Shown: positions 8,475 to 16,203 of the stretch, one piece after another
Layout of the letters: the number at the start of each line of letters is the position of its first letter
Numbering within the stretch: the stretch's first letter is position 1
From: an uncultured Bacilli bacterium
GTDB lineage: Bacteria; Bacillota_I; Bacilli_A; RF39; UBA660
Assembly: GCA_934088535.1 (NCBI GenBank)
Contig: CAKOJC010000001.1
Location: 11,345-75,344, forward strand
Length of the DNA: 64,000 bases
Direction of reading: 5' to 3'
The notes under the pieces: model-generated
Seen by the model: only the letters and a program-made list of their open reading frames with translations
Told to the model about the DNA's origin: nothing
Databases searched by the model: none
Made by a program: the position numbers and the translations under genes

Positions 8475-9344
8475 ATGCGTAGATTTCTTTATTTAAATAA
8501 TGATTCATTGTATTCATACATTTCTCAAATTAATGATGGTTTACCAACTAAAATTACTAAAACAAATAATTTTTCTAAAGAAAAGGGCGAAGAAATAAAA
8601 GCGGACTTAAATGGTAAAATTGATGCAGATTTTAAATTTTTAGGAAAAGGTTTTGGTGCTAACTTTAATACTGATATTGGAGATGTTGTTTCAAAAACAA
8701 TTTTAAATCAACAAACTGATTTGATTGAGAAAAAAATTTATGATGATGCATTTGATAAACTGCAAAAACATTTAAAAGATAATAAACTTTTAAAAGAAGA
8801 TAATATTAATATTGGTGATTTTTTTGAAATATCTGATGAAATGTTTATTGTTGATTTAGAATATTACAAAAATATTTTTTCAAATGATGATGTTTTAGAT
8901 TTTATAAAAACTAGTGAAGTTGAAAATAAATATTCCGTTGCAAGTCAAAGTATTGTTAGTACAGGCAATGGAAATAAAGCAGAATATGACAAAGATAAAT
9001 TAAAAAAAGAAATAATAAAACAAGTTAATAAAGAATATGAAGAAATTAAAAAAATAATTAACGCTATTCTTCACATTGTACCTTATAATAAATTTGGAAT
9101 AATGAATGATTATTTAATTGTATTAGATGATGAATATTTTAGGGACAAAACAAAAGTCGTTGCTTATAAATATGGTGGTAAAATGACAATGCTAGGATAT
9201 ATGACTAATATTGTTAAAAACGATGTTATTTGTGACAATAGTAATGTTTTTACAACTTTCCCAACATTAATAAATACAATTATGCTTGGTTTTTTCAAAA
9301 AAAATGAAATAAAGATAATTCATCCTGTTGCAATTTATTACTAA
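8475..9344 (+). CDS. DUF6414-like protein
   Basis: A 289-aa soluble protein. It opens with MRRFLYLNNDSLYSYISQ, followed by a Lys/Asp-rich middle (residues ~30-200) and a compact C-terminal half with alternating hydrophobic strands (LIVLDDEYF, VVAYKYGGKMTMLGYM). An N-terminal 'YL...L.SY.SQ..DG' pattern is how I remember DUF6414-family proteins, which sit in accessory and defence-rich regions; the function is unknown. The match is from memory of the pattern only. AAGAAGGTG lies before the ATG. It is the last intact gene before 600 bases of degenerate sequence. Confidence 0.4.
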   Translation: MRRFLYLNNDSLYSYISQINDGLPTKITKTNNFSKEKGEEIKADLNGKIDADFKFLGKGFGANFNTDIGDVVSKTILNQQTDLIEKKIYDDAFDKLQKHLKDNKLLKEDNINIGDFFEISDEMFIVDLEYYKNIFSNDDVLDFIKTSEVENKYSVASQSIVSTGNGNKAEYDKDKLKKEIIKQVNKEYEEIKKIINAILHIVPYNKFGIMNDYLIVLDDEYFRDKTKVVAYKYGGKMTMLGYMTNIVKNDVICDNSNVFTTFPTLINTIMLGFFKKNEIKIIHPVAIYY

Positions 9345-9853
9345 CAGAGGAACATGACTATAGATTTAATCTATGAGAAAAAGTAAAATTGCTAATATCG
9401 TTAAATTTAAAACAAAACATTAATAAATTATATCCATTAGATAATGAAAATAATTAAAATTATTGGTGAAACAATAGTGTAAGCAAATTTATAATGATCA
9501 AAATTAAAATGAAACATTGATAACAATTTATAGGTTTATTTATGCTTGTCTTTCTTTAAATAGTGACGCTATAAAACAATCTAATTTTTTTGGATGTACA
9601 ACAACTAACAAAGTTGAATCAAGTATAAAATTAATAAAACGTATTGAAACTAAAATTGATAAATAAGTAAAATAATATGAAAGATGATTGAAAACGCTAA
9701 CACTAATAATCATCTTTTGTTTTATTTCAAATATAATTATTGATAGATAGTATTACTTTTTACAATGTCTTGTAAGGTAAAAATAAAAAAATCAATCTTC
9801 CGATTGATTAATAATATTTTTTTGGAGCGGATAAACTACAAGTTACGGACTCT
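9345..9853 (+). other. Gene-poor, degenerate stretch
   Basis: No credible gene is seen. Stops are dense in all frames. The longest relic is 9508-9666, 52 codons without a start codon or ribosome-binding site and matching nothing I recognise. A hairpin at 9680-9723 looks like a terminator for a lost gene, and a second hairpin (AATCAAT/ATTGATT near 9790-9810) runs into seven T. This looks like decayed coding DNA next to the left edge of the presumed mobile element. Confidence 0.5.
9680..9723 (+). terminator. Terminator-like hairpin in decayed DNA
   Basis: AAGATGATT at 9681-9689 pairs with AATCATCTT at 9708-9716 and is followed by T-rich sequence. The loop is 18 bases. Confidence 0.5.
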
Positions 9854-9869
9854 GTTCTCTTTCTAGAAA
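9854..9869 (+). repeat. Left copy of a 16-nt inverted repeat
   Basis: GTTCTCTTTCTAGAAA. Its exact reverse complement occurs at 16126-16141, so both copies point inward around the recombinase region. It contains the 10-bp palindrome TTTCTAGAAA. It may be an element end or a shared operator; see the mobile element entry. Confidence 0.5.
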
Positions 9870-9966
9870 TATTATATATGAATTCTGACTAAATTTCAAC
9901 GGGAGTATGGAAAATTTTGTTATTTTATAGTATAATAATCATAATTAAAATTCTTGGAGGTACTAT

Positions 9967-10524
9967 ATGAGTAAATTTAAAACAATGGTTAGAAAAGATA
10001 TTGAACTATGTGATGAATATATCGGTAAGAATATGGCTACTCATTCAGAAGTTAATGCATTATTAGGAAAATATGTAATAGATTATCCTGATTTTAATAA
10101 AAATATTATTACATACGCAAGAGTACCAGGTTATGAAACTAATGAGATTGAAAACATTAAAATAATAAAGTCAAAGTTAGAATACTTACTAAATCGAAGA
10201 GATAACCCTGATTTATATAATAAGCAGAATAATTCTGATATTACTATATCTAATATAAATAATAACATTAATACAAATAATGTTAATTTTAATATGAGTA
10301 TTGAAGATATAAAATCAAATATTGATGAAAATACATATTTAAGTGATTTGGATAAAAAAGAGCTATTAAATAAATTAGATGAGATATTAGAATTGCAAAA
10401 AAGTAAAGATAGTAAAACTAAAAAATGGGATAAAGCTAAAAAGATACTAGGATTTATACTAGACAAAGGCGCAGATATAGCAATAATGTATATTCCACAA
10501 ATATTAAAAGCTATAAATAATTAA
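9967..10524 (+). CDS. Hypothetical partner of the HEPN-like gene
   Basis: A 185-aa soluble protein. The first ~80 residues are charged and helical. An Asn/Ile-rich low-complexity linker follows (residues ~85-115). The C-terminal helical part contains ELLNKLDEILELQ, then KKWDKAKKILGFI and a hydrophobic tail (ADIAIMYIPQILKAI) that could contact a membrane or a partner. TTGGAGG precedes the ATG; TATAAT near 9933 is a likely -10. It ends 9 bp before the HEPN-like gene, so the two form an operon. I recall similar tails in proteins from defence loci but cannot name a family. Confidence 0.5.
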   Translation: MSKFKTMVRKDIELCDEYIGKNMATHSEVNALLGKYVIDYPDFNKNIITYARVPGYETNEIENIKIIKSKLEYLLNRRDNPDLYNKQNNSDITISNINNNINTNNVNFNMSIEDIKSNIDENTYLSDLDKKELLNKLDEILELQKSKDSKTKKWDKAKKILGFILDKGADIAIMYIPQILKAINN

Positions 10525-10533
10525 GCATATTCT

Positions 10534-11589
10534 ATGGAAAAAGGCAAAAAGTTTAAAATATTTAATGAAATTATAAATGATGCTTTTTGGCTTGGATATA
10601 TACTAGAGCTAAAAAGAAATATAACTGATTATAGCCAGAAAGAAATATTAAGCTCATTTTTAATTTTTTATTCATCTATATTTGCAGAAGAAACTATAAA
10701 ATCTAATTATGGCGGTTTAAGTGGAAAAAGGAATATTACATTAGAAGATATTGAGAGTTTTAGAAATTACAATTTAAAATATTGTCCTTTTATTAATTCA
10801 GAAACAGCTATTAGAATAATGAAAGAAATGGAAGTTAACTTTAATCCAAATGTTTTTGATATAGTATTATATTTAAGTAAAGAAAATTTATTAGATATAA
10901 ATTTTAGAAATTGGGATTTAAACAAAAAAGAAAAATTTGAATTGTATGACGGTTTAGTAGCTACACCATCTAGGTGGCTAGAAATTCTAATGCCAGATAT
11001 ATATAGTGTGGTATTAGAACAAATGAAAGAATTATCAAAACAATTTATAAATAAAATTTCAGAAGCTAAAATCAATAAAAAATCCTACTCCTCATATAAG
11101 TTATTTAAAAAAGGTAATATAAATAATAATGAAAAATTATATATATTACATAGATACGGACTAATAAAGACAACTATGTTTATTGATAATATAATAAAAG
11201 ATAATATTTCATTTAATATTGGTGAATTGTGTTTTGATTTTAAAACTTTTATTACAAAAGCTAAAGCAATTATTATAGAAATGATTTGGAATGATAAAAA
11301 AGTCAGTAAGTCCAATAGCATAATAGATAAAATATATGAAAAAAATAAAAGAGATATAAATGATAATTTTTACTCTATAAATAGAAAATGTAGAAATAAT
11401 CTACATTATTCTGATTATCATTATTTATCAAAAAAAGATATTACCATTTTATATAAGTATCAAGACTTATATTTGAATAATGTATTAGAAACTTTTGACT
11501 CTTATATATTTTTAAAATTTGGTATATTCTATAATATTGGTTTATCTCTAGCAAAATTGGAGTATTGGAGTTTAGCAGATAGGAAGTGA
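10534..11589 (+). CDS. Putative HEPN-domain protein (Cthe_2314/AbiV-like)
   Basis: A 351-aa, mostly helical protein without signal or membrane segments. Near the C-terminus is SINRKCRNNLHYSDYHYL: R284 and H291 fit the R-x(4-6)-H signature of HEPN ribonucleases. The following helix (ITILYKYQDLYLNN) resembles the end of Cthe_2314-like HEPN domains as I remember them. HEPN proteins commonly act as toxin or abortive-infection RNases. No known effector domain is visible upstream. It is the second gene of a two-gene operon inside the presumed mobile element, so a defence or addiction role is plausible but unproven. The assignment rests on the motif and the helical composition. Confidence 0.45.
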   Translation: MEKGKKFKIFNEIINDAFWLGYILELKRNITDYSQKEILSSFLIFYSSIFAEETIKSNYGGLSGKRNITLEDIESFRNYNLKYCPFINSETAIRIMKEMEVNFNPNVFDIVLYLSKENLLDINFRNWDLNKKEKFELYDGLVATPSRWLEILMPDIYSVVLEQMKELSKQFINKISEAKINKKSYSSYKLFKKGNINNNEKLYILHRYGLIKTTMFIDNIIKDNISFNIGELCFDFKTFITKAKAIIIEMIWNDKKVSKSNSIIDKIYEKNKRDINDNFYSINRKCRNNLHYSDYHYLSKKDITILYKYQDLYLNNVLETFDSYIFLKFGIFYNIGLSLAKLEYWSLADRK

Positions 11590-11593
11590 AGGA

Positions 11594-11904
11594 ATGTTAA
11601 AAAAACATTATTTAATAACTAAAAAAAATTTTCAAATAATATTATACTTAACCGAAATGATTGGAGTTTCATATTTATTAACAAAAGTTACTAATATATA
11701 TCTTCCAACAGAAAATTTTATTGATTTTATCGAAAGAATGACAATGATATTAGAAATGAATATTTAGAAATTAAGAAAGTATTTGATAATAATCAAATAT
11801 TTGATGATACATTAATTAAAATAAAAATTATAAAATATGAACATTTTTGTGAAGAAGCAACATTAAATTGGAAATATTCTATATTAACTAGATTATTTAA
11901 ATAG
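11594..11904 (+). pseudogene. Frameshifted small gene following the HEPN pair
   Basis: ATG 11594 (GAAGGA upstream) reads about 57 codons (MLKKHYLITKKNF...) and meets TAG near 11765. If one base is gained in the AAAGAA region near 11740, the frame continues without a stop to TAG 11902-11904 (…YEHFCEEATLNWKYSILTRL), about 103 codons in all. It starts 4 bp after the HEPN-like gene, so it was probably the third gene of that operon. No family is recognised. A sequencing error could also explain the break. Confidence 0.5.
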
Positions 11905-11912
11905 GAGGAACA

Positions 11913-12584
11913 ATGAAAAATATTATATTTGATATAGGTGGTGTACTGGCAGAACCTAAAAGTGGGCATTGGTTTATTACTACTAACTTTTGGAATATTG
12001 TGGATAAAAGTTTAGTGGATGAAGAAAGATTAAAATTAAGTTTAAAAAAATACTTATACTTACACACACAAGAACCTAAAACCGAAAAGGAAGAACATGA
12101 AATGTTTTCAAATTATTACTACAATGTTTTGAAAGATATAAATTATCTTAACACAAGTATAGATGTTGCAAATAAATTAGCTGATGATTGTGTTTACAAT
12201 GATGATAAATTTATATTCTTTGATGATGATAAGCCAGTATTAGAAAAATTATCAAAAAATTATAATCTATATATTATTTCAAATGGATGGCCATCATCTT
12301 TTAGAGTATTAAAGAATAAAGATATAGATAAATATTTCAAAGGTATCATAATATCTTCTATGTTTACAACAATAAAAGAAGAAAAACTATTTGATATATT
12401 TATTGAAAAATACAAAGATGTTAATCCTAGTGAATCACTTTATGTTGATGATAGAAGACATATTTTGCAAAAAGCTAAAGAATATGGATTTAATTTATTA
12501 TTAATGGATAGATATGGAAAATTTTCAGAAAGTGACTTTAAAACTATTAACAATATGAATGATATTTTGGAGGTGTTAGAATGA
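11913..12584 (+). CDS. HAD-superfamily (IA) hydrolase
   Basis: A 223-aa protein. Motif I is FDIGGV with nucleophile D7; the usual second Asp is Gly, as in the YihX-like subgroup. Motif II is IISNG and motif IV is LYVDDRRH, with a conserved Lys between them (TIKEEKLF). The expected reaction is hydrolysis of a phosphomonoester on a small metabolite; the substrate is unknown. TAGGAGG precedes the ATG. The stop overlaps the next start by 4 bp (ATGA), which couples it to the EEP-family gene. Confidence 0.8.
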   Translation: MKNIIFDIGGVLAEPKSGHWFITTNFWNIVDKSLVDEERLKLSLKKYLYLHTQEPKTEKEEHEMFSNYYYNVLKDINYLNTSIDVANKLADDCVYNDDKFIFFDDDKPVLEKLSKNYNLYIISNGWPSSFRVLKNKDIDKYFKGIIISSMFTTIKEEKLFDIFIEKYKDVNPSESLYVDDRRHILQKAKEYGFNLLLMDRYGKFSESDFKTINNMNDILEVLE

Positions 12585-13309
12585 GAATTGCTACTTGGAA
12601 TATTGGTGAAGATGAAACAAACAAAGATGGAAAATTAGATTATTCTTCTTATGAATACATATTAAAAAGAAGTAAAGAAGAAGATATAGATATTTTATGT
12701 TTGCAAGAAGCAATAATAAAATCTGACTACTTACCTCCTATAGCTGAATATATTAAACAAAATTCAGAACTTAAATATAATATTCAATATGAGTTATCAG
12801 ACTCACATATAAATATTGGATGTAGAATGGGTGTTGTGATTTGCTCAAAATATGAAATAAAAAATTCAGAATTATTTATGCTAGATAACCCTAATTTAGT
12901 ATATTCAGTAGATAGTAATATAACATATTATTCACATGATAAAGGTTTTATTATTGCAACCATTAAAAATTATAAGATTATTACAGGACACTGTTTACCA
13001 TTTCATGTATTTAAAAAGAATCCGTTAGACTATATTGAAATATTTGAAACAGCAGATAAAAAATTTAATAGTGAATATGAATTAAATTCTGACTTTATTT
13101 TATGCGGTGATTTTAATTATGATAATGTTAATAATATTTTTCCAAATATAATGAAAAATTGTAAAGATTTAATAAATGTTCAAACTAGAAAAAATAAGCA
13201 ATTAGATCATATTATAGTTAGTGACAAAATAAATATTAATTCAAAAGAAATATTAGAAAATAATTTTGATCATAAACTTTGTCTTATTGAGATTAAAGAT
13301 AATATATAA
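12581..13309 (+). CDS. Endonuclease/exonuclease/phosphatase (EEP) family protein
   Basis: A 242-aa protein with the EEP catalytic set: TWNIG at residues 5-9, LQEA with metal-binding E43, TGHCLPFH (about 135-142), CGDFNYD (about 173-179), LDHIIVS (about 212) and a closing NFDHKLC. These enzymes cleave phosphodiester or phosphomonoester bonds in nucleic acids, nucleotides or lipids with Mg2+. No secretion signal is present, so it acts in the cytosol. Its coupling to a HAD phosphatase suggests consecutive steps on one phosphorylated compound, perhaps nucleotide or tRNA-end processing (inference). A strong hairpin at 13408 ends the transcript. Confidence 0.8.
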   Translation: MRIATWNIGEDETNKDGKLDYSSYEYILKRSKEEDIDILCLQEAIIKSDYLPPIAEYIKQNSELKYNIQYELSDSHINIGCRMGVVICSKYEIKNSELFMLDNPNLVYSVDSNITYYSHDKGFIIATIKNYKIITGHCLPFHVFKKNPLDYIEIFETADKKFNSEYELNSDFILCGDFNYDNVNNIFPNIMKNCKDLINVQTRKNKQLDHIIVSDKININSKEILENNFDHKLCLIEIKDNI

Positions 13310-13321
13310 TTTTATAAAGGG

Positions 13322-13396
13322 TATGGGAATTCCCATAGTAGAATTTATGCGGGAGTATAAATTCAGTGCTGGCTAGACATAGATTTTATTCCCATA
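13322..13396. repeat. Palindromes in the gap before the terminator
   Basis: TATGGGAATTCCCATA at 13322-13337 is a perfect 16-bp palindrome. GAATTTAT at 13341-13348 pairs with ATAAATTC at 13357-13364. ATTCCCATA recurs at 13388-13396, so a longer alternative hairpin can form with 13322-13330. No function is assigned; it could be a recombinase or regulator site, or a structured RNA. Confidence 0.5.
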
Positions 13397-13407
13397 TTCA
13401 AAAAATA

Positions 13408-13451
13408 AAAAAAGAGGATTAAATTATTTTGATAATTTTTTCCTCTTTTTT
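13408..13451. terminator. Bidirectional terminator between the EEP gene and tnpV
   Basis: An 11-bp stem (AAAAAAGAGGA at 13408-13418 with TCCTCTTTTTT at 13441-13451) has extra pairing inside (AATTAT/ATAATT). Confidence 0.8.
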
Positions 13452-13460
13452 GAAGATTAT

Positions 13461-13826
13461 TTATATAAAAACATATTCATTTAAGACAATTTCTTCTGCT
13501 GTATTTTTATAATTGTTCATTAATTTTGTCCATTCTAATGGATTTAATTCTTTGCTTTTTTCAGACAGTCTTTCATCATTCTTAATATAATTTCCCATTA
13601 ATTCTTTATAATAATTTTCACAAGAATCACTGACTAAAAGAAGATGATGAGTTAATTTATTTGTCATCAATAACGTCTCATAAAGTGCCTTCTTGTTTTG
13701 TGAAATAAAGTGTAATATTAATATTCCATATCTTCCAAGTCTTCCATAATTTTCGTTTTTTTCTAAATATAAATCTGGTAATAAATAATCTCCTTTTCTT
13801 GTATAAGTAACTTTCATTTTTCTCAT
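13461..13826 (-). CDS. tnpV: TnpV family transposon-encoded protein
   Basis: A 121-aa protein matching the TnpV pattern: YTRKGDYLLPDLYL at the N-terminus, YGRLGRYGILILHFI in the middle, and a C-terminal EWTKLMNNYKNTAEEIVL where the family has W..RMNN....EEI. TnpV is found beside serine recombinases in Tn4451-type elements and related gut elements; its function is not well defined. It lies 11 bp downstream of the recombinase in the same orientation, so the two are co-transcribed. The start could be the second Met (13817), which is better spaced from the AAAGG site. Confidence 0.85.
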   Translation of the reverse strand: MRKMKVTYTRKGDYLLPDLYLEKNENYGRLGRYGILILHFISQNKKALYETLLMTNKLTHHLLLVSDSCENYYKELMGNYIKNDERLSEKSKELNPLEWTKLMNNYKNTAEEIVLNEYVFI

Positions 13827-13837
13827 TCCTTTCTTCT

Positions 13838-15628
13838 TTAAATAGTGTTAATTAATTTCTTTTTTGGCACTAATATTAAAATATCTTTAATAACATTTTT
13901 CTCAGTATATGGACAACTGACAATACCATCTATATATAAATGTTCTTGTGATTTAGTAATAAATTCTTCTAAAAATTTATTAGAATATTCTTTGTGTTTC
14001 ATTTTCTTAATTGATAAAATATCATAATTCGATTCCATATTTTTTAACTGAATTTCGTCAATTTCTTTATGAAATTTAATTCCAATATTATTGTCATTCA
14101 TAATAGTATTAAGATATTTTAAGTATTCTTTACTGCTTTTAGTTATAAATTCATCTGTGAATTTTATATCTTTAATTTCAATATTGTAGTTTTTATCACG
14201 TTTAATTTCTATCATAGATATAAGTCTATGAATCATATCTCTTTTAGCTTCTCTTGATAACAAATCATAAAGAAAAGCAAATCCAATATTTTTAATATTA
14301 GTAAAAAATAAAGTGTTATTTTTCTCAGTACAATCTAATTTTTTAACAAGTTCTATTGTATATTCTTTAGAATTATTATCTGGATCAAGTCTTACTTTCT
14401 TTTGATTTAGTTTATCAATTTCCTTTTTGATAACATCATTTTTATGATTAATTGTTTCGACATCTAAATTAGAACTTAAATATAAATCTACTAATCTTTT
14501 TTCCTGTAATTTTAATTTTTCGATTGCTTTTTCTATATCTTTTACATCATCACTTTTGGTAGAATTACAAGTTATAATTTCATTATCCATAGAAAGCATA
14601 AATAGTGTTAATTCTTCCAATACTTGCTTTAATTTTGTTTCTATTTTTTCAGTATTATAATGAAGTCCAAATCCACTACAATTATGGTTTTTACATCTTA
14701 AATGGTAATAAATTTTTTGCTTTCCGTTAGGATATTTAAAAGATTCTGATGATGACATTATCTCACCACAAATAGGGCATTTTACTAAACCAGAAAACAA
14801 ATGAATATATTCTCCATAGTTAGAATGTTTGTTTTTTACTAAAACATTTCTAGTAGCATTCCATGTTACTTCATCAATAATTGGTTCACAATAATTTTCA
14901 ACTCTTAAAATATCTTGTGGCTTTCTTTTATATTTTCCATATTCAAAAATACCAATATAAATAGAATTAGTAAGTATTTTATAAACTCTATCCGCTTTCC
15001 ATTTTCCTTGCTTTAAATAGGCATTATTATCTTTCATAATATTAGCAATACCTCTTGTAGAATTACCTTGTTTGCATAATTCGAATATTTCTTTTACAAC
15101 TTCAGCCTCAATAGGTTCTACTTCTAAATGACCAGTTTCTTTATTTCTAATATAGCCATAAGGTGCTTTGCTAGGGTGAATACGTTCTAATGCCATTTCT
15201 TCCATAGCACGTTTAGTTCTTGCTCCAATTTCTTTTCTTTCTCTTTGACCAAATACTAAATTCATCCCAAAAATCATTTCACCATTAGCAGTAGATACAT
15301 CATAAGGTTCGAGTATTAGTTCTATTTTTACATCATGTTCCTCACAATAATTAAGTAGCCAAAAACCGTCATAATTATTACGAGTAAGTCTATCAACTTT
15401 AATTGCAACTAATTTATCAATCTTTTTAGATTTAATATCTTTTAGTAATCTTTGCATTTCGGGTCTCATCAAATCTTTTCCAGAATGTCCAGCATCATTA
15501 TAAACATCAACAATATCATATTCATTCTTTTCACAATATTCTTTAATCATTCTAAGTTGTGAATCAATAGAATAACCATTATCTCTTTGGTCGTCAGTAG
15601 ATACTCTTACATAAATACCACATCTCAT
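13838..15628 (-). CDS. Large serine recombinase (TnpX-like)
   Basis: A 596-aa protein. The resolvase domain (residues 1-~145) begins GIYVRVSTDDQ with nucleophile Ser10 and has DRLTRN near residue 78. The recombinase domain follows (~160-265, KAPYGYI...), then a zinc ribbon (CPICG near 285; CKNHNC near 313), then a coiled coil (~360-420) and a C-terminal region. This is the classic order for large serine integrases. The closest named type is TnpX of Tn4451 (about 700 aa), because a TnpV gene lies immediately downstream. It cuts and rejoins short att sites for excision and integration. AGGAGG precedes the ATG. All recognisable domains are present, so it may be active. Confidence 0.92.
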   Translation of the reverse strand: MRCGIYVRVSTDDQRDNGYSIDSQLRMIKEYCEKNEYDIVDVYNDAGHSGKDLMRPEMQRLLKDIKSKKIDKLVAIKVDRLTRNNYDGFWLLNYCEEHDVKIELILEPYDVSTANGEMIFGMNLVFGQRERKEIGARTKRAMEEMALERIHPSKAPYGYIRNKETGHLEVEPIEAEVVKEIFELCKQGNSTRGIANIMKDNNAYLKQGKWKADRVYKILTNSIYIGIFEYGKYKRKPQDILRVENYCEPIIDEVTWNATRNVLVKNKHSNYGEYIHLFSGLVKCPICGEIMSSSESFKYPNGKQKIYYHLRCKNHNCSGFGLHYNTEKIETKLKQVLEELTLFMLSMDNEIITCNSTKSDDVKDIEKAIEKLKLQEKRLVDLYLSSNLDVETINHKNDVIKKEIDKLNQKKVRLDPDNNSKEYTIELVKKLDCTEKNNTLFFTNIKNIGFAFLYDLLSREAKRDMIHRLISMIEIKRDKNYNIEIKDIKFTDEFITKSSKEYLKYLNTIMNDNNIGIKFHKEIDEIQLKNMESNYDILSIKKMKHKEYSNKFLEEFITKSQEHLYIDGIVSCPYTEKNVIKDILILVPKKKLINTI

Positions 15629-15676
15629 AGTTTTCCTCCTTTCACTAAATTTCGAGAAATATTAAAATACCTCTCA

Positions 15677-15806
15677 TATGTTTCCTCACTCAAACGCCAA
15701 ATATCAGACACTAAATTGAAAATTTTTAATATTTTTTATTAATTTTCTCAATTAGAGTGAGTTTTACGAAGTTAAATTTAATATATTTCTCTATATGTTT
15801 CCTCAC
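15677..15806. repeat. Pair of 13-nt direct repeats upstream of the recombinase
   Basis: TATGTTTCCTCAC occurs at 15677-15689 and 15794-15806, each preceded by a CTCT-containing stretch. The spacing is 117 bases, in the gap between the recombinase start and the next gene. CTCACTC at 15685-15691 is also mirrored by GAGTGAG near 15755-15761. They may be binding sites for the recombinase or its regulator. Confidence 0.5.
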
Positions 15807-15832
15807 AAATAAGCAAAATGTATAGTCTAAAA

Positions 15833-16111
15833 TTAAAATTTTTTCAAAAATTGTGTAATTTCTTTAATATTGTACTTTTGATTATGTTCTTTAATATAAA
15901 AAGGCTTATTTGATATTTCATTAACTTTGTATTCAAATATTGTAAGAGTAGTAGGATATGTAATTTTGTATTCAGTAGGTATTATTACTTGTAGATTGGT
16001 GTGCAAGATAGTTTTAATTTGTCCTAATATAACCTTATATTTAAAGTCTTTTAAGATGTTGGTTAAATCTTTATTAGGTTTTAGTTTTTCAATTACTTTA
16101 AATTCAAGCAT
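15833..16111 (-). CDS. Small hypothetical protein
   Basis: A 92-aa protein of alternating strands and helices, rich in Lys, Ile and Thr, without signal, membrane or metal motifs. AAGGAGGA (+ strand TCCTCCTT) precedes the ATG and the 16-nt inverted repeat lies just upstream of that. It is between the recombinase and tRNA-Gly at the right end of the presumed element, so an excision or regulatory function is possible. No family is recognised. Confidence 0.5.
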   Translation of the reverse strand: MLEFKVIEKLKPNKDLTNILKDFKYKVILGQIKTILHTNLQVIIPTEYKITYPTTLTIFEYKVNEISNKPFYIKEHNQKYNIKEITQFLKKF

Positions 16112-16125
16112 GAAAAAAGTCCTCC

Positions 16126-16141
16126 TTTCTAGAAAGAGAAC
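16126..16141 (-). repeat. Right copy of the 16-nt inverted repeat
   Basis: The reverse complement of 9854-9869. On the minus strand it sits about 15 bases before the start of the 92-aa gene and overlaps its ribosome-binding region, so it could equally be an operator or an element end. Confidence 0.5.
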
Positions 16142-16157
16142 TTTTAAAGTTTTATAT

Positions 16158-16194
16158 AAAAATAAAAACTTACGAACTTTTAAGTTCGTAAGTT
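16158..16194 (-). terminator. Terminator after tRNA-Gly
   Basis: A 13-bp perfect stem (16167-16179 with 16182-16194) with a 2-base loop. On the minus strand it is followed by a T-rich run. Confidence 0.75.
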
Positions 16195-16203
16195 GATTTC
16201 AAA

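Larger units (their letters stand above)
9854..16141. mobile_element. Putative TnpX/TnpV-type integrative element with a HEPN module
   Basis: The segment carries a large serine recombinase with an adjacent TnpV gene, the pairing known from Tn4451/Tn4453-type mobilisable elements. Both ends show the same 16-nt sequence in inverted, inward orientation (9854-9869, 16126-16141). Cargo would be a two-gene HEPN-like pair, a frameshifted gene, a HAD phosphatase and an EEP-family protein. The recombinase lies near the right end and is transcribed inward, as TnpX is. The left end is next to decayed DNA, the right end next to tRNA-Gly. Mobilisation genes (TnpZ type) are absent, so it may be a minimal or decayed form. 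The recombinase and TnpV are solid; the borders are inference. Confidence 0.45.

Noticed and set aside
9508..9666. 52-codon open frame in the gene-poor stretch
   Set aside because: No start codon, no ribosome-binding site and no recognisable similarity.
9830..9870. TGGAGCGGAT near 9832 resembles the 3' end of a minus-strand tRNA after a terminator-like hairpin
   Set aside because: No T-arm or anticodon arm can be formed from the following sequence; only the acceptor-like end matches. It could be a relic, but I cannot support a tRNA.
9901..13358. GGGAGTAT shared between 9901-9908 and 13351-13358
   Set aside because: Only eight bases, with different flanks and structure; too short to be taken as att sites.
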